Positions 18,107-26,525 of a stretch of 64,000 bases of DNA are shown one piece after another (position 1 is the first letter of the stretch; the number at the start of each line of letters is the position of its first letter). Origin of the DNA: Rubellicoccus peritrichatus (GTDB taxonomy: Bacteria > Verrucomicrobiota > Verrucomicrobiia > Opitutales > Cerasicoccaceae); assembly GCF_033100135.1 (NCBI RefSeq), contig NZ_CP136920.1, positions 1,240,001-1,304,000 of the forward strand, in the 5' to 3' direction. The notes below the pieces were generated by a model. That model searched no databases. It saw only the letters and a program-made list of their open reading frames with translations, and was not told the DNA's origin. Made by a program: the position numbers and the translations under genes.

Positions 18107-19324
18107 ATGCCTTCATTTGAACACACCGATTCTCAAGCCGAGTCCAATAACGAACCGATTTACCAACCCGGGAAAAACGAAAACGCCGTAAACGAGGCCA
18201 ATAACGAAAGCGATTCCGAAACTGCATCGACACCGTTACCGGTTAGCAAGCCACAGGTCACCCACAGTGGTGACATTGAAGCTTCAGCGATCATTGCTGA
18301 AAAGGAGCAGAAAGAAAAAGAGCGGAAAGAGGCCGAAGCTAAGGCTGCTGCCGAGGCGAAAGCAAAAGCTGAGGCCGAAGCTGAAGCCCAGTCAACTGAT
18401 GGCGATGGTGATCCCATCATTCCCAAGGCTGAGCGCAATCCTGGCCGTGCTCCCACATTTATTGATTCACATTTGCCTGATCCGGGCCCTTCTATTTTAC
18501 AGAATGTGAAAAAATCACCTGCGAAGGCCTCCAAGCCAAAGCGTTCCGGCCTGAAGGGGAGGAATCGTAACAGTGCGCCAGCTCCCACTGGAACAAAGAG
18601 CGGTGTCTTGGAGTTTGGCGAAGTCTCTGCCTCAGAAGCGAGTGAAAGTCTTACAGGCAAGCGGGTTAAGGATGGAGCTCTGATTCCACCTCCGGAGAAG
18701 AAAGATTTCGGTGATAAAGCTTTGGATAAACCTAATTCTGATAAGCCAAAACGCTCTCCCAAGCCAGGCACATCAGGTGATTCACAGAACAAAGGGAAAG
18801 AGAATCAGCCTAAGAACAAGGACGGGCAACCCAGGGAGAAACGCCCTCGTCAGGATCGTGGTCCCAAATCCGGTGAGAAACGTGAACCAGGCCAGCGTCA
18901 AAAGCAGGGGGACAGAAAGCCCCGCAATAACAACAATCGTCGGAACGACAAATCACGTCAGCAAAAGCCTGCACCTCAACCAAAGGTTGAAGAGCCCAAG
19001 ACCTTGCTTGGCAAGGTAAAGAAATTCTTTGGCGATTTGTTTGGTGGTGATGAGCCACGTAAAATGACAGCTCCTCCAGCCCAGCCTAAAACAGGGCAGA
19101 AGAAGCAGGGTGGTAACAACCGGAAAAGACCTCCAAATAATCAGCGGAAGGATGGCGAAGGTCGTCCTCAGGGCAAGCGCCCGAATAATCGTCGTGGCGG
19201 TCGAGGCCGTGGTGGCCGTGGGCGCGGTGGCCAGGGAAAGGCTCAAGGTCAGGGCCAGCAGCAGGGGCAAAACCGGAATAATAATAACCAGAAGCGTCCG
19301 CGCCGCGAAGGCGACGCGAATTAG
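18107..19324 (+). CDS. Intrinsically disordered, highly basic protein with an RG/RGG-rich C-terminus, upstream of murA
   Basis: The 405-residue protein is almost entirely low complexity. It has an acidic/polar N-terminus, an Ala-Lys-Glu stretch (about 62-95) that could form a charged helix, and a Pro/Lys region. A long Arg/Asn/Gln/Gly-rich tail follows, with GGRGRGGRGRGGQG around residues 365-378. One short amphipathic helix stands out (TLLGKVKKFFGDLFGG, about 300-315). The composition suggests binding of RNA or another polyanion, as in RGG proteins. No enzyme domain is visible. Its stop is 2 bp before murA, indicating a common transcript. I do not know its function. Confidence 0.75.
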   Translation: MPSFEHTDSQAESNNEPIYQPGKNENAVNEANNESDSETASTPLPVSKPQVTHSGDIEASAIIAEKEQKEKERKEAEAKAAAEAKAKAEAEAEAQSTDGDGDPIIPKAERNPGRAPTFIDSHLPDPGPSILQNVKKSPAKASKPKRSGLKGRNRNSAPAPTGTKSGVLEFGEVSASEASESLTGKRVKDGALIPPPEKKDFGDKALDKPNSDKPKRSPKPGTSGDSQNKGKENQPKNKDGQPREKRPRQDRGPKSGEKREPGQRQKQGDRKPRNNNNRRNDKSRQQKPAPQPKVEEPKTLLGKVKKFFGDLFGGDEPRKMTAPPAQPKTGQKKQGGNNRKRPPNNQRKDGEGRPQGKRPNNRRGGRGRGGRGRGGQGKAQGQGQQQGQNRNNNNQKRPRREGDAN

Positions 19325-19326
19325 AG

Positions 19327-20631
19327 ATGGACGTATTGCGCATCACTGGCAGTCAGCCATTGGAGGGAACCATTACGGCAAGTGGTGCCAAAAACGCATG
19401 TCTTCCCATTTTTGCAGCCACTTTACTGACAGGTGAAACCTGCGTCATTGAGAATGCGCCGGATTTGTCCGATGTACGTTTTATGGGCAAATTGCTCGAA
19501 GCGCTTGGCGCTGAAGTCGAGCGTCCCGCGCCGAATACCTGGCGGATAACGGCCAAAGAGATCGCCCATCGCGCACCTTACGATCTGGTTCGCAAAATGC
19601 GCGCATCGGTTTGTCTGCTTGGCCCGTTGGTTGCTCGCATGAAGCAGGCTGAGGTTTCACTACCCGGTGGTTGCGTTATTGGCCCGCGCCCAATCGATTT
19701 GCATTTGAAAGGGCTTTCCAAGCTCGGCTGCGAGGTTGAGGTCAAAAATGGCTACGTTTTTGTCGACGCAAAAAATGCGCACGGTGGGCACGTTTTTCTC
19801 GGTGGCCGGCATGGCAGCACTGTAACCGGAACCGCCAATCTCGTCATGGCTGCGGTCATGACACCTGGCATCACGCGGATTGAGAGTGCGGCTTGCGAAC
19901 CGGAGGTCGTTGATCTTTGCAAAATGTTACTCAGCATGGGGGCCAAGATTGACGGTGTTGGCAGTCATGCGCTCACAATCGAGGGCGTCGAGCGGCTTGG
20001 TGGGACAACTTTTCGGGTCATCAACGACCGGATTGAAGCGGGCAGTTTCCTGCTGGCTGCGGCGATGACCGAGAGTAATGTTCGTGTGGAAGGTGCTGAA
20101 GCCGAGCATCTTGCCGCGCTTCTGGACAAGCTTGAGGAAGCCGGCTTGGATTACTCGATTGAGAGTGCGGATGCCATTCGTGTTCGGGGTAAGCCCGGCA
20201 GCCTGAAGCCGGTTGACATCATTACCTTGCCTCATCCGGGTTATCCGACGGATGTTCAGGCGCAGATGTGCACACTCATGAGTATGACTCCGGGGCTGTC
20301 CATCATCACCGAACGTATTTACCCGAACCGCTTTATGCACGTTCCTGAGCTCCAACGCATGGGGGCGGATATCGCAATTGAAGGCGCCAGTGCCATCATC
20401 AAAGGTAAAAGCAGTCCGCTTTCCGGTGCTCCTGTCATGGCGAGTGACCTTCGTGCCAGTGCTGCACTTGTTCTGGCCGGGCTCGCCGCAACAGGCGACA
20501 CCTGGGTTCAGCGCATTTACCACCTTGACCGGGGTTACGAGAAGCTCGATGAGAAACTACGCGGCCTGGGGGCCAAGGTTGAGCGTCTGCCGGATTCCGA
20601 GATGCCCAAGGACGAAGATACCGCGGCGTAG
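19327..20631 (+). CDS. murA: UDP-N-acetylglucosamine 1-carboxyvinyltransferase (MurA)
   Basis: The 434-residue enzyme transfers enolpyruvyl from PEP to UDP-GlcNAc, the first committed step of peptidoglycan synthesis in the cytosol. Lys22-Asn23 (SGAKNACLP) and the fosfomycin-target Cys116 in LPGGCVIGPRPIDLHL are present, as is the C-terminal LRASAALVLAGLAATG. Cys at 116 predicts fosfomycin sensitivity. It is directly coupled to the preceding disordered-protein gene and convergent with the sigma-54 activator gene. Confidence 0.95.
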   Translation: MDVLRITGSQPLEGTITASGAKNACLPIFAATLLTGETCVIENAPDLSDVRFMGKLLEALGAEVERPAPNTWRITAKEIAHRAPYDLVRKMRASVCLLGPLVARMKQAEVSLPGGCVIGPRPIDLHLKGLSKLGCEVEVKNGYVFVDAKNAHGGHVFLGGRHGSTVTGTANLVMAAVMTPGITRIESAACEPEVVDLCKMLLSMGAKIDGVGSHALTIEGVERLGGTTFRVINDRIEAGSFLLAAAMTESNVRVEGAEAEHLAALLDKLEEAGLDYSIESADAIRVRGKPGSLKPVDIITLPHPGYPTDVQAQMCTLMSMTPGLSIITERIYPNRFMHVPELQRMGADIAIEGASAIIKGKSSPLSGAPVMASDLRASAALVLAGLAATGDTWVQRIYHLDRGYEKLDEKLRGLGAKVERLPDSEMPKDEDTAA

Positions 20632-20655
20632 GATTGGGTTGTCAACTCAAGTGGC

Positions 20656-22107
20656 TCAAACTTTTCCCGCTTTGCGCCAACGATAAAGTGTTGTTGGATG
20701 AATACCGAGTTGGGCAGCCGTCCAGGTTAAATCTCCATCGCTTTGATTGAGTAGCTCGCGTGCCAGCTGTTGGCGTTCACGTTTATTCAAAGGCATGCCA
20801 TGCCGCGATTGCAGCGAAGCCGCCGCTGGCTGTGCTGGCATGACACTGGGTGGCGGTCTGAACGGTGTCGGAGTGACGGGACTAGCGGGAGTCGCTGATG
20901 GAAAAGGAGCTACGGTTTGTTTGACCACTTCGACCGCGAAAGGCGGCTGACTGCCCGAGCCTTTTGGTTTTAGAGTTGGAGGTGGGATTTCCCACCAGCT
21001 TGCGCGCATGACCGGGCCGTCGTAGTGAATCGCCAGTCGTTCAACCACTTGCTTCAGCTCACGCACATTGCCAGGCCAGTCATGTTGCTGGAATTTGAAA
21101 GCAAGTTCGGGTTCGATGGTTTCAAAGTTTTTGCCAAAACGAATAGCGGCGCCATCCAGAAAGACTCTGGCCAGGTCGGGAATATCTTCCACGCGATGCC
21201 GGAGCGGAGCTGTGTTGAGAATGATTTCGGAAAGCCGGTAATAAAGATCGAGCCGAAAGCGATCATTATCACTTTCGATACGCAAATCGCGGTTTGTGGC
21301 GGCAACGATGCGCACATTACATTGATATTCCTTGGTTGAGCCCACACGACGGGCTCGATGCGTTTCCAGAAAGCGGAGGAGCTTGGGCTGGAGTTGCAGA
21401 TCGAGCTCACCAATCTCATCCAGAAAGAGCGTCCCGCCGGCCGCTTCCTCAACGAGCCCCTGCTTACTCTGATTGGCTCCAGTGAAGGCACCTTTTTCAA
21501 CTCCGAAAAGCTCACTTTCCAAAAGATCCCCAGGTATGGCAGCACAATTCATGGCGATGAAAGGACCTTTGCCCCAGGCTTTGTGGATCGCTTCCGAGAC
21601 GCGCTCCTTTCCGGTGCCGGATTCTCCCATTACCAGGACACTGGCGCGGGTCGGCCCGATGCGCTGAACGGACTCGCGCAGGCTTTGCATCACGGCAGAA
21701 CGTCCAACCAGGCTGTTGTCATCGGGTTTTTCCGCTGCTCCGTAAAGTTGCCACCAGAGTGATTGAGAGGAGGCGCAAGAGCTGATTGCCTGATCCCAGC
21801 GGCTGTCTTCATCCCGTTGGTCGATCACATCGTTGGCGCCATCACGGGCGGCGGCTACGATGTTTGCCGTGGATAATTCAGAGCCGTAGACGAGATAAAA
21901 CCGACTGGAACGCGCCAGCCGAACTCGGATTTCCGCCCATTCCGGCTTCTTGGATTCTTCAAAAGGCACCAGATAAACCAAGTCCGAGGAAGCACCATCC
22001 AGTGCTTTGACTTTGCCGGTTGCTTCGGTCTGCACGCGATGCCCGAGCATTTGCAGGCGTTTGAGGGCCTGCGGTTCAGCTGCTCCAGATAGCACCGTCA
22101 GTCGCAT
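20656..22107 (-). CDS. Sigma-54-dependent transcriptional activator with a pseudo-receiver N-terminus
   Basis: The start at 22107 (GATAAAAGGATG) is chosen because the frame upstream lacks domain character; this gives 483 residues. Domains are: a degenerate receiver-like region (1-115) in which the strand after which the phospho-Asp should sit reads DLVYLVPFEES; and an AAA+ domain with Walker A GESGTGKE (161-168), the sigma-54 contact loop GAFTGA (206-211) and Walker B LFLDEIGE (227-234). A Pro-rich linker and a Fis-type HTH (TWTAAQLGIHPTTLYRWRK) at the C-terminus complete it. It should open sigma-54 promoters without classical phosphorylation. It is divergent from the S55 peptidase gene. Confidence 0.9.
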   Translation of the reverse strand: MRLTVLSGAAEPQALKRLQMLGHRVQTEATGKVKALDGASSDLVYLVPFEESKKPEWAEIRVRLARSSRFYLVYGSELSTANIVAAARDGANDVIDQRDEDSRWDQAISSCASSQSLWWQLYGAAEKPDDNSLVGRSAVMQSLRESVQRIGPTRASVLVMGESGTGKERVSEAIHKAWGKGPFIAMNCAAIPGDLLESELFGVEKGAFTGANQSKQGLVEEAAGGTLFLDEIGELDLQLQPKLLRFLETHRARRVGSTKEYQCNVRIVAATNRDLRIESDNDRFRLDLYYRLSEIILNTAPLRHRVEDIPDLARVFLDGAAIRFGKNFETIEPELAFKFQQHDWPGNVRELKQVVERLAIHYDGPVMRASWWEIPPPTLKPKGSGSQPPFAVEVVKQTVAPFPSATPASPVTPTPFRPPPSVMPAQPAAASLQSRHGMPLNKRERQQLARELLNQSDGDLTWTAAQLGIHPTTLYRWRKAGKV

Positions 22108-22172
22108 CCTTTTATCAAAAAACGCCCATGCTCGAATTGCAATGCATTTGCAAAGGTGACCAAGGGCTTTTC

Positions 22173-22188
22173 CGCTATGTTGTTGCCA
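22173..22188 (-). promoter_or_regulatory. Possible sigma-54 (-24/-12) promoter for the activator gene
   Basis: On the minus strand this reads TGGCAACAACATAGCG. It has the GG and GC dinucleotides ten bases apart and a good TGGCA -24 half but an imperfect -12 half (TAGC for TTGC). It lies about 65-80 bp upstream of the activator start, consistent with auto-regulation. The match could be chance. Confidence 0.25.
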
Positions 22189-22223
22189 AATTTGCGTTCT
22201 TCGATTCGCTGCCAGTAAACCCA

Positions 22224-24047
22224 ATGACTCGATTCCGTTTCAACATTTCTCTTCCAGTCCTGCTTTGCGGGTTGTTCTGTCTATCTGCGAGTCTGACTCA
22301 AGCCCAGGAACAGATGCCGATTGAGGATATTGAGCGCGGGATGAAGGGATACTGGGAGACTGTCGTTACCGGGAATGATATTGAGCGTTTCAATTTCGAG
22401 ATTATTGGAATCAGCCCAAATTTCATTGGTCCGCAGCGTTCTGTCATTCTGGCAAAGGCGACCGACGCCAGTCAGGTTCTCTCTGGACCAGTTGCAGGAA
22501 TGAGTGGCAGTCCCTGCTATATTGATGGCAAGTTGATCGGCGCCTATGCTTATGGCTACACTTGGCCCAAAGAGCAGGCCATCATTGGCATTACTCCAAT
22601 CAAAGACATGCTGGAGACATTCGATTTCACCGGAGAGGTTTCCAGCCCGGGCACCGCAAGCCATCGTGGTGGTGGTAGTCAGATTGATTGGAAGGAGCGG
22701 CTGGCCGCGATTGGTAATCCTGAAAAAACGGAAGCTTTGATCGCAAAGCTCTCAGACGCACCACCGACGCAAAGTTCGAGTGACTTTCCTCTAAAAGCAT
22801 TGCCGACACCTTTGTTTTCTTCCGGATTGTCGCAGTCGGCGATTGATGGGTTTGCTCCGTTGTTAAAAGCCGAAGGTTTAAGAACCTCGGGTGCTCCACT
22901 GGGAGATGCCAGAAAACTAACGGCTGCTGATTTGAAGCCAGGGGCACCGGTTGCTGCGGTTCTACTGGATGGCGACTTTCGCATTGCGGCAACAGGGACC
23001 GTTACGTGGCGTGACGGGGATCGGCTCCTTGGTTTTGGTCATCCTTTTCTGATGTCCGGTGATGTTGATATCCCGATTGCTCCCGCGGAAATCCTGACCG
23101 TTATCCGTTCGGTGCAAAGCTCTTTCAAGCTTTCCAATGTGGGTCCGGTTGTCGGTGCTTTGACTCAGGACAGGTTGACTGCTATTGCGGCGGAGGTTGG
23201 TCGGATTCCAGAGCGTACCAGTTTGAATATCGATTTAAAAGTACCCGGAGAAAAAGCTCCCAGTTATTCGGGAGAGCTTTTTCAGGGCAAGCGTCTGGCA
23301 CCTTTGATCTCAGCGATTGCACTTTTGCAAACGCTGACCGAGAGCATGGATTTTGAGGAAGAACAGACATTTTTCTACACTGTAAAATACGGCATTCCCG
23401 GTGAAGAACCACTTGTTTTGAAGAGTGTTGGCAGTGGTCCGGGCGGGGCAATGTCATTGGCCATGCAGCAATGGCTGACGATGTCCGCGCTGGTTGATAA
23501 TCCATTTAGCGAGCCTCGGGTTGAGACACTCGACTTTGACATTGATATTGAGGAAGGCTGGAAGTTATCGACTCTTGAAGGACTCAAAGTCCTGAGCAAA
23601 TCGGCCAAGGCGAGAGAGGATTTCAATGTGGCTTTGACGCTCGGCAATTACATGGCGCCCGAAGTGCGTCACGATGTTTCCATCCCGATTCCAGCAGGAG
23701 TTGAAGGTGAGAAACTTTCCCTCTTTGTCGGAGATGCCAGCTCAGCCGATATCCTGGACAAGGGCTGGTCGGTTAATTCGATTACCTCTTTTGATGGCCT
23801 GCTTCGATACTTAAGGAATACGCGGAGTAATGATCGTATTTATGTGAAACTACTCCGCTCAGCTCCAGGTTTGCGAATCAACGGCCAGGATATGCCGTCC
23901 TTGCCCTTGTCGGTACGTATGTTGATGGAAAGTCCACGGAATCGTTCACTCATTGAGGACTCCACCTGGGAGACAATCTGGGAATCCGAGATAGATGTTC
24001 CTGGTTCTTTCGAAGGAAGTTACTTCCTGCCGATCGAGGTGATGTGA
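22224..24047 (+). CDS. Exported SpoIVB-type (peptidase S55) domain protein
   Basis: The ATG at 22224 gives a 607-residue protein with a clear signal peptide (MTRFRFNISLPVLLCGLFCLSASLTQAQ). An upstream in-frame start at 22128 is rejected because it would bury this signal. Residues 30-120 carry the S55 signature: MPIEDIERGMKGYWETVV, then GMSGSP (92-97) with the presumed nucleophile Ser94. A second family landmark, GFGHPFL, follows near 265-275. SpoIVB in Bacillus is a sporulation signalling protease, but homologues occur in non-sporulating Verrucomicrobia, where their role is unknown. It is divergent from a sigma-54 activator that may control it. Confidence 0.8.
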   Translation: MTRFRFNISLPVLLCGLFCLSASLTQAQEQMPIEDIERGMKGYWETVVTGNDIERFNFEIIGISPNFIGPQRSVILAKATDASQVLSGPVAGMSGSPCYIDGKLIGAYAYGYTWPKEQAIIGITPIKDMLETFDFTGEVSSPGTASHRGGGSQIDWKERLAAIGNPEKTEALIAKLSDAPPTQSSSDFPLKALPTPLFSSGLSQSAIDGFAPLLKAEGLRTSGAPLGDARKLTAADLKPGAPVAAVLLDGDFRIAATGTVTWRDGDRLLGFGHPFLMSGDVDIPIAPAEILTVIRSVQSSFKLSNVGPVVGALTQDRLTAIAAEVGRIPERTSLNIDLKVPGEKAPSYSGELFQGKRLAPLISAIALLQTLTESMDFEEEQTFFYTVKYGIPGEEPLVLKSVGSGPGGAMSLAMQQWLTMSALVDNPFSEPRVETLDFDIDIEEGWKLSTLEGLKVLSKSAKAREDFNVALTLGNYMAPEVRHDVSIPIPAGVEGEKLSLFVGDASSADILDKGWSVNSITSFDGLLRYLRNTRSNDRIYVKLLRSAPGLRINGQDMPSLPLSVRMLMESPRNRSLIEDSTWETIWESEIDVPGSFEGSYFLPIEVM

Positions 24048-24111
24048 ATGTAAGATCCTCAGTGTTTAATGATTATCCACAGAGTCACCGAGAACACAGA
24101 GCTGGTTTTTA

Positions 24112-24203
24112 TTAGCCGCAGATGGAACACGGATTTTCGCTGATAAAGTAAGAGATCATTTGAATTTAATCCGCGTTTAGTCCGCGTTCATCCGTGGCTA
24201 ATA
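24112..24203. repeat. Inverted repeat (TTAGCCGCAGATG.. / ..CATCCGTGGCTAAT)
   Basis: The left arm around 24112-24144 (TTAGCCGCAGATGGAACACG) and the right arm 24165-24203 (ending GTTCATCCGTGGCTAAT) are imperfect complements. A related TCCACAGAGTCACCGAG fragment lies just upstream at 24074. It belongs to the dispersed hairpin family and separates two convergent genes. Confidence 0.6.
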
Positions 24204-24214
24204 TTATTGTTATA

Positions 24215-24991
24215 TTAATCCGTATCATGTTCGACTTTGTGCACAAGCGAAGTGCGGTCCACCGTGAAATCTGCTTTCAAAAAAGCTTTGCTCATCGGAA
24301 GCTTCATCTCGAATTTGCTCAGCTTCATTACAGACACCTTTGCCTGGTCCGTTGAAAAGCCCAAAATGTGTCCACCTTGCTTACGGTCATTCGTCAAAAA
24401 GTGAAAGTGGTAGCCAGGGACATTGATGCCTTTGACGTAGCCCGGGCACCGAAATCCGATCATGGTTCCGCTTACGTTCTCCAGATTGAAAATGGATTGA
24501 TGCTCCACGATTTCTGAGACTGGAGGATAGGGTTGATTTTGTTTTTCCACGCTGCGTGCCTTGACCATGTTGAAAGTACCTTCGATGCGAATAGCATAAA
24601 AAATATTCAATGACTCCAGCTTCGCATCCATTGCCTCTTTAAAATCATCATAGCTGGATGCCGACATGGTCATGTTCTGCGCGGAGTCTTTGTCGAAGTG
24701 GCAAACCGTACTAAACGGGCTTTCTTCCTCATCGGAAACTTCAGCAACGGTTCCATCTGCACTGATACGGTAGAAGACGCCATCCATGGCAATCATCTCA
24801 CCATTCATTCCATTGTAGGTTCCGAGGCCGAAGCCTCCTTTATCCTTCAATTCTCCGACTGTGATGTTGCCATCGTAGACTCGGTCGAGCAGGGCATCGA
24901 TTGTCGAATACTGAAAAACTTTGCCACTTCCCCTGGCAAAGCCAGCCAGAGTAACAGCAAGAGCGAGGGTAAGAATATATGGTTTTAGCAT
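24215..24991 (-). CDS. budA: Alpha-acetolactate decarboxylase, predicted exported
   Basis: The 258-residue protein matches acetolactate decarboxylase: QYSTIDALLDRVYDG, GLGTYNGMNGEMIAMDG (about 54-70), FRCPGYVKGINVPGYHFHFLTNDRKQGGHILGF (about 178-210) with the three zinc-binding His of HFH and GGH. The enzyme converts acetolactate to acetoin. A hydrophobic N-terminus (MLKPYILTLALAVTLAGFARG) looks like a signal peptide, as in some secreted Bacillus-type enzymes. Such a location would draw on acetolactate outside the cytosol. The upstream hypothetical gene is 16 bp away on the same strand. Confidence 0.85.
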   Translation of the reverse strand: MLKPYILTLALAVTLAGFARGSGKVFQYSTIDALLDRVYDGNITVGELKDKGGFGLGTYNGMNGEMIAMDGVFYRISADGTVAEVSDEEESPFSTVCHFDKDSAQNMTMSASSYDDFKEAMDAKLESLNIFYAIRIEGTFNMVKARSVEKQNQPYPPVSEIVEHQSIFNLENVSGTMIGFRCPGYVKGINVPGYHFHFLTNDRKQGGHILGFSTDQAKVSVMKLSKFEMKLPMSKAFLKADFTVDRTSLVHKVEHDTD

Positions 24992-25007
24992 ATGTGGATG
25001 TATTGTA

Positions 25008-25379
25008 TTAAAGCGTCATTGATGAGTATTCGACCAGGACAGACTGAACCAGGTCCGCCAATTCAGGCTCCAGGGACTCTGAATCCTGGGCAAAGGAATC
25101 CAGTAAACCTTGAGCAGGGCAGTCGAGCTTTTCTTTCAACAAAGGGCTCCCGGCCACAAATGGCCCGCGGCTGCCGGTATCAATGCGTCTTACTGATGCC
25201 TTTTTTCCCGGATGCCAGGTCAACGCCATTTCGTGGCCCTTGTGGTAAAAGCATAGCTGAAATCCGGTGATCTCCTGGTCTTTCTTGTACCAGACGAAAA
25301 GCTCCAATTCGCCGTTGCCAAAGTAGCGTCTCGGTACGTCCTGGGAGTTTTGTTTTACCTGTTTGAATTCGCGGAACAT
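25008..25379 (-). CDS. Hypothetical protein
   Basis: The ATG at 25379 gives 123 residues (MFREFKQVKQNSQDVPRRYFGNGELELFVWY). A GTG at 25427 would add 16 residues but would leave only 3 bp to the divergent gene's start. The protein is soluble and mixed alpha/beta, with a beta-hairpin-like first half (LELFVWYKKDQEITGFQLCF) and a helical C-terminus. I do not recognise it. It lies 16 bp upstream of budA and probably shares its transcript. Confidence 0.55.
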   Translation of the reverse strand: MFREFKQVKQNSQDVPRRYFGNGELELFVWYKKDQEITGFQLCFYHKGHEMALTWHPGKKASVRRIDTGSRGPFVAGSPLLKEKLDCPAQGLLDSFAQDSESLEPELADLVQSVLVEYSSMTL

Positions 25380-25430
25380 GTGATATCGATGTTTGCATAA
25401 TAAAGCGATTTCGGCGAGAATTTCCACAAC

Positions 25431-26369
25431 ATGCGGCTGGGCGGATATTCAATAAAATCGGTTCTGGGGGTTGTGGCCCTGATTATCGGTGTTATTTGGA
25501 CATGGGAGCAAACCCGGACCATCAATCAGCCCGATGGCCAGTTGGCTCCAAAAATGCCAATTCAGAGCCCGATGAAGACTTCAGACCCGAAAATTATTCG
25601 GAAGGGGGACTGGAGCATCATGCCGCTCCAGAATTATTCGATTCGCGCCAGAGTGTTGAGCCGAAAGCGTTACCGGAATGATGGATCATCTGATATTTCT
25701 CCTATAGATTTCGCCCTTGGCTGGGGACCGATGTCGGACAATGTAAACCTTGATGGCATTTCGATCAAACAACGCCATCGCTGGTTTTTTATCGGTGATG
25801 TTCGCTCTGATCAAATCGCTGATATGCACTTTGCGGCCAACACGCACATCATCCCTGCCGATGAAGACATCAGGCGATCGGTTTTGGCGGTTCGCGAAGG
25901 CCATGTCATCGAAGCAGAGGGCTATCTGGTTGAGTGTATTCAGGGGAATAATCCGCCCTGGCGCAGTTCACTGAGCCGCACGGACACAGGTGATGGCGCT
26001 TGCGAAGTCTTTTACGTCAATTCCATCAAGCTCTTTGATGGCGACGATCTGGGTTCCGATAAAGAGCCTGAAGTCGAGCAACCGGCACCTAATATAGTAT
26101 CGCGTCGGCAGTTGCCATCCATGGAAGAATCCCAGCCAGTCGTTGAGGTTCCAACAAATGAAGTGGTGGAAGAGATTCCGATTGAGGACAGATTGAAAAT
26201 CAGTGCCATTAACCGGCGTGGAGCCATCATCAATGGGGACTTTTGCCGCATCGGCCGGCCTGTTAGCAGTGTCGATGGGGTCTATCTGGCCGCGATTGAA
26301 GGCGAGACGGTCCAGTTTGAGACAGAAGATGGAGAGACTTTCTCGATTGAATTTGAAATAGATTTGTAG
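25431..26369 (+). CDS. Membrane-anchored conserved hypothetical protein with a GspB-like C-terminal strand domain
   Basis: The 312-residue protein has an N-terminal anchor (about residues 8-25, VLGVVALIIGVIWTW). The central domain (about 55-200) contains SIRARVLSRKRY, SPIDFALGWGPMSD, FAANTHIIPAD and VREGHVIEAEGYLVE. This combination recurs in an uncharacterised family seen in many Gram-negative bacteria. After a Glu/Pro linker, the last 60 residues (RLKISAINRRGAIINGDFCRIGRPV...) resemble the GspB/PilP-type periplasmic beta domain. The function is unknown. Confidence 0.55.
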   Translation: MRLGGYSIKSVLGVVALIIGVIWTWEQTRTINQPDGQLAPKMPIQSPMKTSDPKIIRKGDWSIMPLQNYSIRARVLSRKRYRNDGSSDISPIDFALGWGPMSDNVNLDGISIKQRHRWFFIGDVRSDQIADMHFAANTHIIPADEDIRRSVLAVREGHVIEAEGYLVECIQGNNPPWRSSLSRTDTGDGACEVFYVNSIKLFDGDDLGSDKEPEVEQPAPNIVSRRQLPSMEESQPVVEVPTNEVVEEIPIEDRLKISAINRRGAIINGDFCRIGRPVSSVDGVYLAAIEGETVQFETEDGETFSIEFEIDL

Positions 26370-26525
26370 GCATTTTTCACGGATACTTGCGTGGCGAGTT
26401 CATGGTTTTCGGTGTCAACAAAGTATGTGATTATTCTCTCGCCCGCTTCGCTCAAGACGCAAAGACGCCTTGATGGTTGCGGATAATGGATTTAGGGTTC
26501 AGATTTATACCGTAAACTAAATTCT

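Noticed and set aside
18160-18792. 210-codon antisense frame rich in Ser and Phe
   Set aside because: It mirrors the Lys/Glu/Ala-rich gene on the plus strand and has no domain.
22128-22223. Longer N-terminus for the S55 protein
   Set aside because: It would bury a good signal peptide; the ATG at 22224 is preferred.
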